The notes below the pieces were generated by a model. It had not been told where the DNA came from and did not search any database. It worked only from the letters and a program-made list of their open reading frames with translations. The position numbers were made by a program, and so were the translations under genes. 64,000 nt of DNA from Favolaschia claudopus (Eukaryota; Basidiomycota; Agaricomycetes; Agaricales; Mycenaceae): NCBI GenBank assembly GCA_037176885.1, contig JAWWNJ010000085.1:930001-994000 (forward strand). The letters run 5' to 3'. Below are positions 22,730-34,061 of the stretch, one piece after another (the stretch's first letter is position 1; each line of letters starts with the position of its first letter).

Positions 22730-24246
22730 TCAATCCTCAGACGCACGCCCGAAACTCAAACTCGACCGCCGCATCGCAGGCAACTTCAAAATTTCAGCTG
22801 GTAGCTGCGGATGTCTCCGCGAGGTTTGCGGCAGGAAGGACTTGTCGGTATCATTAATATTGCGGGAGCGAGGCATGAAGTGGTTCGACAGAGACGGCGC
22901 AAACGCAGACACGGAACGGGTGTATTGCCATGGGCGGGTGACGCTTTCGCTCGGGTTGGCCATGGCGAGGTGTTCAAGCCTGCATGCTGGCAGAGGAGAT
23001 ATGGCGGGAGGCGTGTTAGAATCGAATTCCCCGCGAGGGGCGGGGAAACTGTGCGCACGAAATGGAGCAGGGATCCGCAAGTTAGAGTCCGATTCGAGGC
23101 TAAAACTCTGCTGCGGTGCCTGAAATTGCGTCCCATTCGTGTCAGGTACCTCTTCCTCTTGACTGTCCGTGTTATCCAAATTGCGATATGAGCTCGGGTG
23201 TGGCCGGATATCCAAGATCGATTTCACAGGCCGTCTCTTGCTCTGGCCGGTTTTCTTCCACTGCGTGATGCGAAGTGTGTTTTGTGCGAGTTTGGCAACT
23301 GTCTCGGCAGCTGTAGTCAGGCTGGAACGAGTCCTCGAGGTTGTGGGACCAGAAACAGCAGAGAAAAACGCCAGGGCACGAGTTGCTTTTTGCAGGGTTT
23401 GTAGTGAGTTTGAGAGGTAGCCAGAAGCAGACTTCGGTGGGGTTCCGATATTTTTCGAAGTCGAAGAGTGATTGTCCCCAGTTTGAGTCTGTGCTTTGAT
23501 CTGCGCGAGGAATTCGAGAGCAGGTGCATAGGTATAGTCTGGTGGTTGATTGGGCATGCAATTACCTTCTTGCTGGACGGAGCTAATGTTGGGACCGTTT
23601 CAGGAATAGTGTTATGCGAGCAAAACTCAGCATATTACCTGGAACTTTCATCGTACGCGCTCACCGCAACGTTTATCAGCGGTCCGAATGTCTCTTTGAA
23701 CCAAGCCAGCACTTGATCATAATCGTCGGTGGAAACATGGAGGGCGGCAACGAAGAGGAGGAACGCGTCGGAAGCGGGGCGAGTGGCGGGGCCGCGCCAA
23801 TGCAATTTCTTGTCGTAGTCAGATTCATTGGAGTTGGAACAATGTATCAGAGCACTGTAGATGGCAGGTATGAGTATCGCGTCTCGTATTGTCTACACGC
23901 AATTCGGTATTGAGCGACGAAACCAGATAAGAGATTCAGGAACCCCACATACCGCAATGAATCCGCTTGGTCTTGAACACGCTCCCGCTCCTCCAAGATC
24001 AGAGCTAAACGCCAAAGACAGAAAGCAGGTCCGTAGCACATGTTCACCTGCGAGAGCCAATTGTGCACAGATATCATCTGGCGCGTCTTGAAAGATGGAG
24101 AGGGAAGTTGAAGATACATTGCGAAATGAGAAACTGAACGAATGATTGGCGGAATCGGCAGCTGCAGCAGAGGAGATGTAGGCGAGAGCGGCGTCGGTGA
24201 TGACGATTTGAAGCGGCGAGGTCGTCGACGCCAGCAACAAGCTCAT
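22730..24246 (-). CDS. Hypothetical protein, spliced
   Basis: I do not recognise the family. The start at 24246 gives MSLLLASTTSPLQIVITDAA. The middle exon (about 23880-23660) has a well-formed sequence with PASDAFLLFVAALHV and DQVLAWFKETFGPLINVAV. The last exon (about 23560-22730) is Ser/Thr/Pro-rich, with LLTTAAETVAKLAQ-like helical sequence, and ends LSFGRASED. At least two introns are implied by frame changes near 23900-23930 and 23570-23650. The C-terminal half looks disordered. It is divergent from SEC11 with about 210 bases between the starts, so they may share a promoter. Confidence 0.65.
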
Positions 24247-24458
24247 GGTGGAGTCTGGACAAGGTGGTTCTTGAGGTGCTTGAGCTGAAGGGTGCCCGGA
24301 ATTATCGGACCGATGCACGTGCCTTCCGACGTGTCCCCGCCAAATCCCCAAATTGTTCTTTAACCCCAACCTTGCTCTGAACCTCCATCTCGGTTCAGCC
24401 CACAACCTTCGTTCTTTTTGTTGGATACTCCTGTGCCTATCTATTGTCGAACCGCAAC

Positions 24459-25265
24459 ATGTTTACCGAAGAGCTCAAGGCATTTCGAAGACTTGGCTTC
24501 CGCCATGTATGCTCTGGTGTTTGCTCAGTTTTCAAGGCTAAATCTCGACGTGAACGCGCCAGGTTCTCCTACAAGCGCTCAACTTTGCCTCCGTTATTGC
24601 ATCTGGCTTAATGATTTGGAAAGGTTTGGGCCTAATCACAAATTCGGAGTCTCCGATCGTGGTTGTTTTGAGGTACCTGAGTTCTCCTTGAATTCGTTGG
24701 GTCGTTAACATATTCTTCCAGCGGCTCTATGGAACCAGCTTTCTACCGCGGAGATTTGCTATTCCTCACAAACCCTGCTGCTGAACGGTATCACAATGGC
24801 GACATCACAGTTTACAAAGTACCCGGCGCGGATATTCCCATCGTTCACAGAGTTCTAGAAACCCACGACGGCAAGAGCAGGTAGGTACACACTGCTGTGT
24901 CCTCGGCATGTGCTCACTGCTATTCAGAGGATCGTCTCCCGTTGTCCAAAGACTACTGACCAAAGGTGACAATAACGAGGTCAACGACATTGAACTCTAC
25001 CGCGGCCTCGATTATCTAGAGCGAAAACACATTGTTGGCAAGGTCCGAGGGTGAGCTGTCAGCCATCATGGGGTTTGTCTGCGTTTTAATCTGGCGCAGA
25101 TTCCTGCCATATATTGGCTACGTGACGATTGCAATGGTCTGTCTTTCCAATCCACGATGCTGGCTGAAGCGCTCATCATTCATTGCTCTGTAGAACGACT
25201 TCCCTCAACTAAAATACGCGCTACTGGGTGGGTTGGGGCTGCTGGCTCTCGTCCAAAGGGAGTAG
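24459..25265 (+). CDS. SEC11: Signal peptidase complex catalytic subunit Sec11
   Basis: Sec11 is the ER membrane serine protease that removes signal peptides during translocation. There are six exons: 24459-24506, 24563-24672, 24722-24880, 24928-25050, 25100-25136 and 25194-25265. They sum to 549 nt and 182 residues, close to the usual length. The N-terminus [16 protein letters not shown] is followed by a transmembrane helix ([18 protein letters not shown]). The catalytic serine is in [13 protein letters not shown] (box B), the catalytic histidine is in [11 protein letters not shown], and a later acidic box with KGDNNEVND follows. The C-terminus ([14 protein letters not shown]) is a second hydrophobic segment. 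All splice sites are GT-AG and maintain frame. Confidence 0.96.
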
Positions 25266-25860
25266 CCTAGAATTCCCGAAGAATGTAGTTTGTACACTTA
25301 TAATCGCGTTTATTTCTTACGGGGATTAATCTAAACATATTCGATTCACCCAGATATGCATCAAGATTGACTTGCTAGCCGTCGACGCGTTACCGTTCGA
25401 CTGCTTCGGTCTATCTGTATTTCCTCCCCTCAACGACTATGTCCTTATTGCTAGCTTGTCTCACTTTTGCTCGCCGAATGCCGAAAGTCGTTTGTGATAT
25501 GGGTTTCAGCCAGACGTCATCATAAATCCCTCGAAACAAGGCCTACCAGTGGCCTACCGCGCACAATCAGTGCGCAATTGTTGACCTGCGTCTGACCTAA
25601 TGGTCCAGTCTCACTCATCAGCAAATTTCGACTGCTTTCCTGGCTAATCTTAACGCAAGACATTCAGCTCTGCTCACTTTCCGCTACATTACCCGCAAGT
25701 CTCACTGATATCCTACGCTGAGATGTTCGAGTGTTCCGCCTTCCAATGCCTATAAAACGTTCCCAACTCGCTCCAATTGGTTCTTCAATTCAGCTCGCAG
25801 TCTCCAACACCTCAGCTGCTAAACCATCTTATCTCGTTTGACCACCTTCCTACCTTCACA
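25266..25860. other. Intergenic region, promoter of the secreted Ser-rich protein
   Basis: No gene is seen. A TATAAAA box lies at about 25751-25757, roughly 105 bases before the next start, followed by a pyrimidine-rich leader. Confidence 0.55.
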
Positions 25861-26916
25861 ATGTTCTTCCAAATTACCCCCATCGCCGTTGTTCTCGCCG
25901 CCTCCGCCCTCACATCCGCCGCACCGTGGTGGGGCTGGGGTGGACGCCCGGTCACCATCACTCGCACTGTAACCCAGTGCCCTGCTTCATCCGGTCTGCC
26001 CAGCGCCTCTGCGCCATCGCTCTCCATGCTGTCCATTTCGGCGTCGGTCTCAGTGCCTTCGGTGTCCGCATCGAGCCCCGCGATGTCCGTGTCATCAGCG
26101 TCCGGGGCTGGGCAACGTCTCCTCGCCTCACGCTCTGGCGCTGCGGTACCTGCGGCCTCCGCGTCCGGCGGCGTCTCTGTCAACGGTGCCGATGTCACTG
26201 ACCTCGTCAATGGTCTGAACGGCGTCGTACCTCTGGTCAACCGCGTCAAGAGCACTATACCCACCCTTCTCAGCACCCTTGGCGGTCTCCTCAACGGTCT
26301 TGCTGGTCAGGGTAACCAAGTACGCTTTTGCAAGTGCTATATTTGTATGCTTCGTTAATCCTCACCCTTTGCTACAGTTGCAGAACCGCTTGAACAGCTT
26401 CTCCTCCCAGCTCAATGGTGTCACCGGTCAAGTTGGCACCATTAACAACATCATCGTGAGCCCTTCTCCTGGCCCCCGTTTTTTTTTTCCACAGCCTCAT
26501 CGTCATTTTCAGAGTCGTCTCGGCACCAGCACCCCGTCGTCGGACGCAAGTAGCCAGATTACCACGGCTGCACGGACCGCCGTTGGTCAACTCACTAGCC
26601 TCGCCGACCAGGTTTGTTCTTCGCATAACTCAAACTCTTTCATTGTTAACCATTTCTTCCAGCTCAATGACCTGATCAGCGCAATCAAAAAGTCGCCTTC
26701 CAGCCCTAACACCTCTCGCCTCCAAACTGCTCTGCTTCACATGCTCAACCAAGTCCAGGTGTGTTTACTTTCACGGCCCTTTCGCAGTTTGTTGAGTCCT
26801 TTCAGGCACTTGTGCCTGGCCTCACGAATCAAGTCACTTCTGGCTCACAGCAAAGCCTCATCACCGACATTCAGAACCTGGCAACCACCATCAAGAATGC
26901 GAACGCGCAGTTGTAA
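25861..26916 (+). CDS. Small secreted Ser/Ala-rich protein
   Basis: The start at 25861 gives MFFQITPIAVVLAASALTSA, a strong signal peptide, then a mature N-terminus starting APWWGWGGRP. A Ser/Ala/Val low-complexity region (about 26000-26170) is followed by an amphipathic helical region with repeated hydrophobic residues, VNGLNGVVPLVNRVK and LLSTLGGLLNGL. Short exons separated by introns near 26318-26378, 26455-26513, 26612-26662 and 26759-26805 carry similar sequence (QLNGVTGQVGTINNII). The stop is TAA at 26914-26916. The gene resembles many mushroom-secreted, cell-wall-associated proteins of unknown function. No cysteine-rich hydrophobin pattern is present. The function is unknown. Confidence 0.75.
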
Positions 26917-27386
26917 ACAATTTTCTGTTACTTTATCTTGTTCTTCGATTTTGATTTTTTCCATTCCATTTCGCGCTTTGATCGTAAAATATCTTGTTCA
27001 TCCGTTAGATTATTTTTGTAGCTGTAACTGTTCGAATTAAATCATTAACTTACAACATCTGTTTCTCTGCTGCGTTTTGAACTACTACTTTCATTCGACA
27101 ATGAGTTGACGCTTGAACTTTAACCTTGTCCCTCGTGAGGTTTCTTAGATGGTATATTATGGGTGTAGCTATAACGTCCTCGCCTTGGTGAACTCAGGCA
27201 AGGATGATTTACCGTGTGGTTACTTTCTTGCCGGTTAGAATCTCTCTACACTCCAGTTGCGATGGGCTCCTAATTGCTCTGCAGCAAAGACAGATAAAAC
27301 AATTCCGTGTAAATGTCCATGTAATTATAACACTGTCCGAGTTAATACCAACTATACTGATGCAGTAACTTGATCAACAAGATAAA
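26917..27386. other. Convergent 3' intergenic region
   Basis: The Ser-rich gene and the F-box-like gene both end towards this AT-richer stretch. Nothing else is recognised. Confidence 0.5.
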
Positions 27387-28953
27387 TCAAGTCGCAATAA
27401 CCTCGACCGATTCTGGCAAGACCTCACGAGCTCGCCGCGGAAAATCCTCTTGTTCCTTTTGCCCCGCATCACTATGAATACAATTTTGCAACCCAATCCG
27501 ACGAAGTGCCGGAAACAAACTCAACCACCTCAAAATTGCCAGCGGCTCCACCCAGTCCGTGTACGCCGACAACAAGACTGTATCAACGCGATACACGGAA
27601 CGCACGACAGCTTCCATATCCTCCGTTAAACAGTCCATCCACGACCCGGAATGTATCTCCATGATGAGTTTATTCTTTCCTGCATGGCGCGCAAGTAGCC
27701 GGAGGGCATCCGTCATCACGCCTGCGTCGGTGGTCCCGGTTATGGTGAGGACGCCGAGGTTGGGGAAGGCGGCTGGGTTCTGGAAGAGGTGGACCACACT
27801 GCAAGACGTGGTGGAGATATTTCGTATGCGAGGAAGCGAGGCGAAGGGAAACGCAGGGCTGCTGGGGACGGTGAGTGGGTCGGGGTAGTAGTACATTCGT
27901 GTGATGGTGGGATGGCGGTGTAGGAAGGCGTCCAAGACTGGGGCGGGGATCTTCGAGGTCATGTCGGGCCGAGAAGGAGAATCCATACGAACTTGGGGCA
28001 GGTTCTCGAAGTTGACCAACGGGAGGATAGCGGACCATTCCTCAGCTGCAAGCGGGCAGGACATGTTTACGGAATTGGGCCAATGCCACAACGCCTGGTT
28101 GAACACCGCAAGGGTCCACGACGGGCATTCGTCTGTGAATGAGAAGGGTGTTTGCATCCGTTGCATGTGCACGGAGGATATGGAGATGAACGGGAATACG
28201 GAAGTCTGAGTTGTGCAGCCTGACGGGAGTTTTTGTGCGATGGGGGTATTTATTTGGCTGCTTCACCATGACCAATGTTTGCATTCCGGCGGAAAGAAGA
28301 TTGTATAATCCTCCCCCTGCGTCCGGTTCAGCGAACCGATACTTGTCGAGTTGCCACTTTTGTACATCCGCGGCGCGACAAGTGAATATCTCTGTATCGA
28401 CGAGGACCATTGGGTCGTGTGGGTCGTACGAAAACGACGACAGAAGGCCACAGAACGCCTCAGTGACTGGGCGTTGCGGTGCCATGTCGGTGGACTTGGT
28501 CGAGGGAGCCATTAGGTCACCCAGAAAGCGGAGTTTCAAGTCAACAAGAGACGGATACCGGTTGACTAGAGTCGTGAGAGAGGACAGCTCTCTCTGGGTA
28601 CTGCCACGACCATTGCGAATGTCGAAAGTAGTCGTCAGCTTTCGAACAGGGAATCGTGATCGAAAGGCTAATTCGAGAACAGAAATCATAGTGGATGGAA
28701 TTTCTAGATGTCCCGCTACCAACGCAGGGGGATCAGTCATAGTAAAGCCGCATACAAGGACTGGGAGGACAAGGTCGTTGAAATGGTGACAGGCTGTGAA
28801 AACATGAAATAAGTCTTTGGTTCCGAGAGATGGATCTTCGAAAATATAGGTCCAAATTTCGTTTGGAACGTCGAGAATATGGAAGTTGGAGCTGGCTGGA
28901 AGAAAATTCTCGGATGAGGGAGGTGCAAGCCATGAATTGAGGTAGGACAACAT
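27387..28953 (-). CDS. F-box-like protein
   Basis: The start at 28953 gives MLSYLNSWLAPPSSENF, then an F-box-like segment FHILDVPNEIWTYIFEDPSL with LFHVFTACHHFNDLVLPVL. The frame is open to about 28280. A GT-AG intron from GTGAAG (about 28265) to the CAG at about 28207 joins it in phase 0 to TSVFPFISISSVHMQ and the second open frame, which ends at 27387. The downstream part has Leu-rich segments (MTDALRLLARH, ILRWLSLFPALRRIGLQ) that could be degenerate leucine-rich repeats for substrate binding. A role as an SCF substrate receptor is inferred from the F-box only. It is divergent from RCF1. Confidence 0.75.
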
Positions 28954-28990
28954 GGACGTTGTTGACGAGAAACGATCGGCAACGGGAAGG

Positions 28991-29152
28991 GTTGTCCGAA
29001 AGAAGTGGATTTTGATGACAAAATTTGACTAGTCCGAAAAAGTGGCTTTTGGGCCCAAAGTTTGGCAACCCTTGTCCCGAAAAGTGGGCTTTCGGCGAAT
29101 TCGAGCCCCAAAAAAGTGGTTTTCGAGGCCAAAATCCGAGAATGTTTCGGAC
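28991..29152. repeat. Four diverged copies of a roughly 40-bp repeat in a divergent promoter
   Basis: AAGTGG followed by a T-rich tract recurs at about 29003, 29040, 29081 and 29114. Two copies are preceded by GTCCGAA and one by GTCCCGAA, and several are followed by GGCC-AAA-like sequence. Spacing is 33-41 bases. It sits between the F-box-like gene and RCF1. Confidence 0.6.
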
Positions 29153-29228
29153 AACGATTTGATGGAGCTTCCCGGAACTTGCAACGGGAGTTACGGGACG
29201 CCCCGATCAACGTGAACTCACCACAGCT

Positions 29229-29797
29229 ATGAGTTCATGGAATTTCGGGCTGAAGCCAGTGAAGCAGGTTGCTCGTCCGTACGAAACTACTGGCCAGAAA
29301 TTCGCCAGAAAATGCAGAGAGAACCCTTATGTCCCTATCGGTCGGTCTAGCGCTGGGATGAGCTTCGTCTGTCTAATGATCTTTGGAACTCAGGCGGTGC
29401 TCTCACCGTCGCCAATCTAGTCATGGCTATCCTAAATCTGGCGCGGGGAGAATCCAGGAAGATGAACTACTGGCTTCGTGGACGCGTCGCGATGCAAGGT
29501 CTTACAATTGTCGCGCTTCTCATCGGCGCGTCAAGAATGGGTGAATTAGACTGGGGCCCCGACAGATTCCAACGGACGGTGCATTGGGATCTACGACAGT
29601 TACTTTTGCAAGAACAACAGGCTGTCCTAACGCGCAAGACCGCTGCGCAGCTCATGAATGAAACAGAGGCGAAGATATACGGCCAGGGTACTTTCGCAAG
29701 GCAAAGCGAAAGCCTGATGGGTTATGGGAGAGGGAGTGAAAGCGGTAAAAAGTCCAAAGGGTGGTTTGGGGGGACGTCGACAGAGGATAAAGCCTAA
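29229..29797 (+). CDS. RCF1: HIG1-domain respiratory supercomplex factor, Rcf1-like
   Basis: Rcf1 is an inner mitochondrial membrane protein that associates with cytochrome c oxidase and stabilises supercomplexes. There are two exons, 29229-29340 and 29394-29797, joined in the codon GGC, giving 171 residues. The HIG1 domain is clear: KFARKCRENPYVPIG at the N-side, a first hydrophobic helix (GGALTVANLVMAILNLARG), the loop ESRKMNYWLRGRVAMQG, and a second helix (LTIVALLIGA). The C-terminal tail is Gln/Glu/Lys-rich and helical. The splice is required because the unspliced frame stops after the first helix. It converges with ISD11, another mitochondrial gene. Confidence 0.92.
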
Positions 29798-29942
29798 TGG
29801 TGAGGTCAAGGATCACATTATAGAGAGTTACTTATGGTAATTGCGCATATAGTTTCGATTATTTTGTCTTTCACTGTTCGCGTTCGTACAATACAACCCA
29901 CTCCAATCATACGCTCCGTCGTTGGAAGGCTTGAGATTATGT

Positions 29943-30297
29943 CTAGTTGTCGCCTCGTTCCGAGATGGCCTCCGGTTTCTTTATATCCTCGACCGCCAGC
30001 CGCCAACCACCATACATCTGGTTCACCGCCGCACTCCGCCGTAAAACAGCCAGGTCCGCTACAGCGTCGGAATATATTGACCTGATTCTCTCGTCTTCTG
30101 ATTCATTCTGCACAATGAATGTCAGTCGACAGAATATTGTAGAGAAGATGGATGCTTGAAACCTGGAGAGACCGGAAAGTGTCTTGAGTTCGACGAATGA
30201 AATAGGTTCTGAAGTTGTACGAGCTAAAAGAGCGCGATGTGCGCAGCATCGTCGAGTATAGGCTCAAGATTGAGCGACGGCTGGGAGGAGTGGCCAT
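29943..30297 (-). CDS. ISD11: LYR-motif Fe-S assembly protein Isd11
   Basis: Isd11 (LYRM4) binds and stabilises the cysteine desulfurase Nfs1 in the mitochondrial matrix for Fe-S cluster synthesis. Two exons, 30163-30297 and 29943-30107, are joined in phase 0 and encode 99 residues, normal for the family. The LYR-type motif appears as LSLYSTMLRTSRSFSSYNFR, followed by TYFIRRTQDTFR, and the C-terminal helix has ADLAVLRRSAAVNQMYGG. The strict LYR is LYS here, a variant at the Arg position, although the downstream Phe/Tyr-Arg pattern is kept. RCF1 ends 145 bases away on the other strand. Confidence 0.92.
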
Positions 30298-30975
30298 GGT
30301 GCGTGCTATGGACGTTGGGAAAGGGAGAGCCGAAGATTAGATAAAATAGATTTCACAGCCGGCATTACGTTATTCGGCATCGACGCGTCAAACACGACCT
30401 GAGCTCAACCACCACCATCTCAACCACTCAAATTCTTTTACCTTGGTCAATTTATCAATCGCCTTGGCTGGAAGAACTTTGCCTTGCATAGGCTTCTGGT
30501 CTGTTATGTCAGCTGTCTGCTCTTGTCTGCTCTCCAAGTTGTGAATAAATGGCGCCCAACAGCCTGAACGAACAGTCAAGATAGATGAGCGGACAAGAAA
30601 CGCGGTCGAGGCTTCAAGCTCTCATACTTCCACCCAAGGCTCGGTTTAAGTGCAGCTATCTCAAATCTACACTTCTACCCTGGGTTTTGCTGCTCTACAG
30701 TTGAAGAAAAAAATCATTGTCCATCTTCTCGCTGTAATTGGCGGAATTTAGATTCTCTGTATTCGGCTCTTCCTTTGGTCCAGCGTTCGGGTAAATCCGC
30801 GAGTATGGGTGGCCGCGTCCGTACACCATTTGTTCATTGTGTCTCGGATTTTTCCCGATCAGGCAATTCTACTATGCCACCAACGTCTGCTTTGTCCCAG
30901 CTTCCTATTTAAACTCTCTGGCACTTTCAATGAATGCTCTAACGCCCTCCTCCTCCCCCCCTCATTCACCTCACC
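30298..30975. other. Divergent promoter region between ISD11 and the kinase gene
   Basis: About 680 bases without a supported gene. A small minus-strand open frame at about 30388-30579 has no recognisable content. The plus-side sequence before 30976 is pyrimidine-rich (CCTCCTCCTCCCCC near 30947). Confidence 0.5.
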
Positions 30976-32606
30976 ATGCTTGCTAGTCTCGTCGACAAGA
31001 GCTGCTCACCGAAGGAATCGTTTGTACCTTTGTCGCCCGAGAGCTCCCCAGTGGCAATTAGATCAAGAAAATCCACCCAAAAGCCCGGCAGCGACAAACA
31101 TGTCTTAGTCTGCATCACCAATGCACCCATCCCGTTTCCGACTCCGAGCAAGCAGAAATTCCCAGGTCGCATCTCAGTCACCATGCCACCCCACAAATCC
31201 TTCAAGTCCACTCGGCGGGCGAGCGACGTGCCGTTTCCTGGAAGCTCTGTCCCCGGGCCTTTCCTGTTTCTCAGACGCGTGCAGTCCGGTTCCTACGGCG
31301 AAGCGATTGCTGTATGCGAACTCGACGGGCAGTGGCTGCAAGGCGCACCCGGAAGGGTACTGTGCATGAAAGTTTTCAACAAATCCACGTCCCTTCTTCG
31401 CGGGCTGATTCCCGGCATCGTACAAGAGGTGTTGTCGTATCGCATGATGGCTCGAGCTCACGCTAGGACGGACGATGAAGGCGGGGCGTTCGTCATGAGC
31501 TTGGAAGCTTCATTGCAGGATGAGAATCGTCTTTTCTTCGTTATGGTGCGTCTTCTCGCAAGAGCTCACCGGCTTTCATTGACCTTCCGAGAAGGAGCTC
31601 ATGGACTGCGATCTACTCGCGGTTCTCAATGGCCACCGTTTCCCTCGGAAAGCCAATGCTCGACGCTGGATCTGCCAGATCGTCAGTCCGCTTCTTCTTC
31701 TTCTTATACTTGTGCCTCAAATTCATGGTCCCAACTCTCCGTAGGCTCTAGGGCTCTCGTTCATCCATGCTTCCGGTGTTATACACCGCGACCTCAAGCC
31801 CGAGAATCTCCTCCTCGACGCTGCAGGCACCATTCGCATCTCAGACTTCGGGTCGGCACACACCGAGAAGACGTGGGATGCGCTTGACCCTTCGAAAGTC
31901 TACGCTCACGAGGTGACTGGGACGTACGCATACATGGCCCCTGAGATGTTGTGCAATCGGAAGAAGTCGAAGTCGCAGATCAAGATGTACGGCCTTGCTG
32001 TCGATTACTGGTCGTTGGGATGCGTGGGTTTTGAGCTCGTATCGGATGAAGGGGAGGTGCGTGTGCGATGTTCGCTATTTGTTCCCCACTTAGTCTCATC
32101 GAATAATCTCAGTGCCTCTTCGATACCGAGGAAGAACTTCAAAAGTATCAGACATGGCCCGAAAGCGCGAATGCTACTTATCTGTCGTTTGCGGGGCTTA
32201 GTGAAGATGCTGAATCGCTGTTATTCGGAGTACGCTTAACCTTGCTGATAAAGTCCCTCGATCTAACTCGTTCACAGCTACTCGACCTTGATCCCCTTCA
32301 AAGATTTGGCATTGCTGCCCTTCGAAAGCATCCCTACTTCCAAAATGATTCTGGGTACGTCGCTTGCGATGTTCATTCTTTACCCCACTTATCCCGTGCA
32401 GTGTCTCCGAATTCTCTTCAACACGCAGACCATCCGTCTGCCACCCCAGCAAAATGCAACACTCGTATGGATTTGTGCCTGAAGAGCCTGATCTCGTCGA
32501 AGGCCACCGGAATCTCTTCACCGTTTGTCTCGACCCTCCAGAAGACGATGAGACGTTTGAACACTTTGGGTGGATTAATCCCAAGGGCATCTGGGGAACT
32601 GTATAA
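30976..32606 (+). CDS. Serine/threonine protein kinase
   Basis: The start at 30976 gives MLASLVDKSCSPKESFVPLS, a disordered N-terminus of about 90 residues. Kinase motifs follow in order. The glycine loop is RVQSGSYGEAIAV and the ATP-binding lysine is in VLCMKVFNKS. The catalytic loop is IHRDLKPENLLLD (about 31780-31815), then comes DFGSA at about 31850. The activation segment ends TGTYAYMAPEML, and helix F is AVDYWSLGC. The C-lobe ends DLDPLQRFGIAALRKHPYF (about 32280-32340). Introns lie near 31545-31600, 31680-31750, 32055-32110, 32228-32278 and 32353-32400. The C-terminal tail (HFGWINPKGIWGTV) ends at 32606. The glycine loop has SGSYG in place of GxGxxG. The TGTYAYMAPE segment and short tail suggest an AGC- or CAMK-like kinase. 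I cannot name the orthologue. Confidence 0.88.
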
Positions 32607-32913
32607 TTCTTTTTCCATCTTTTTTTTTTCGTGTAGTTTTACTTACCGTATGTATGTAGTCGTAATCAAGCATCCGAGTGACCTCTTTGTCGTTGTGAGC
32701 TTCCGGAACAAACACCTTATCACCCAAAGGCCGGCGCAATTCGTGAACACGATGTGGCTTGAAGGAATAAAGAAATCTGCATCAGGATTGATGGGGTGTT
32801 TGTTTCTTCTTTCTCTCTTTGAACGACTTTCTGACGGCTCTCTGGCGGTATAAAGTCTTCTATGCATCGTCCATACGCCCCAAACTCTTCTCTTTCGCGC
32901 CACTTTTTCCTTC

Positions 32914-34061
32914 ATGTCTCAGCTCGTTCAGCGAACGCCTCATTTCGTCGGATCCCGACCCGCTCCATGTTCGTGACCTTCTCGTCTTGTTCGACGCTCT
33001 CATTGACGAGTTCGCGCTCGTAGATTTCGTCGGAAACGTTCAGTATTTTAATTATCCATCGCCGGCGCAGGCGCACTATCCAGACTATCCTGTTCACAAC
33101 AACACCTTTGATGCGGAGTGGAACTCCGCCGCCGGTGTCCAAGTTCCCTATTTCGCTGGCGACAACTACGGCTATCCTGGGGGCTTCGTTGGGTACCCCA
33201 CTCCGGCGGCATCATCTTCTCAGTCTCCGTCTCCACTCGCCACTCCGGTCTCAGGCAGCAGTGCAAGAAAGACGTCGGCCAAGTTCAAGAAGTGCAAGCC
33301 CAAGGAAAACAAAGACACGGTCCCGCGGCCGCCCAACTGTTTCATGATCTACAGGTGTGTTGTTCACGGCGAATTGTGCCATACTATCACTCACCGATAT
33401 CGGTCAAAGAGCCGAACTCTGCGGCAAAATCAGCAGGAATGTCGAAGTCGACAGTCGTCACATCAGCAGGATTGCTGGTATCAGCTGGAGGGCCATGTCG
33501 CGCGAAGAGCAGCAGCCTTACAGAGATAGAGCTGATGCGCTCAGCGCCAAACATCGCGAGGAGCACCCGGACTATCGGTTCAAACCGACTCGGTGTCGAC
33601 GCGATCCTGGCAAACCATTCAAGCCGCGCAAGGTCAAGCGCAATGGGCCGGAGGACCTCGAACGCGATGAGCATGTGGCGAAGTTACTTGGTGCCGGAAA
33701 GGGAGGCGAAGAGCTCTCGGACGCGATGGGGGAGTATGACCTTGCGACGCGTCGGTTCATGCCGGAACTCGTAAATCCTTGTCCCAGCTTTGGGTCTGCT
33801 TCTTATCCTGTAGTCTCATCGTCGGACGTCGCGGAAGGGCCTGTAGGTCCTGTCTCCTTCTGGCTGCAGCACGACAGGATGCTTCAAATGCTTCCTTCGA
33901 ACTACCCAACCCCCATCACCTCCCCGATTCCTCGCCAACTTCCCCTGCCGTTGACTCGGCCGCTGGACTTTCCGTCGGAAGTCCCTACTGGATTTGAATC
34001 TGGTCAGCCCAGGGATTCTGTAATAGAGACGCGGGATCTTCATTATGCTCAGCGCACTTGA
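32914..34061 (+). CDS. HMG-box DNA-binding protein (MATA_HMG/SOX type)
   Basis: A TATAAAG at about 32850 precedes an ATG at 32914 (MSQLVQRTPHFVG). That frame must be spliced to reach the main frame from about 33040 onwards, and the exact first intron is uncertain. The HMG box begins PRPPNCFMIYR at about 33325-33354. An intron of about 55 bases ends at an AAAG near 33410, and the box continues AELCGKISRN, ISRIAGISWRAMSREEQQPY and EHPDYRFKPTR. This matches the minor-groove-binding box of fungal mating and sexual-development regulators (Mat1-Mc, Prf1 and Ste11 groups). The Pro/Ser-rich flanks are disordered. The stop is TGA at 34059-34061. Mating specificity in agaricomycetes lies with homeodomain and pheromone loci, so this is probably a general developmental regulator. 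Confidence 0.82.

Noticed and set aside
28991..29152. Spaced repeats as a possible CRISPR-like array
   Set aside because: The genome is eukaryotic, the units are diverged, and the spacing is irregular.
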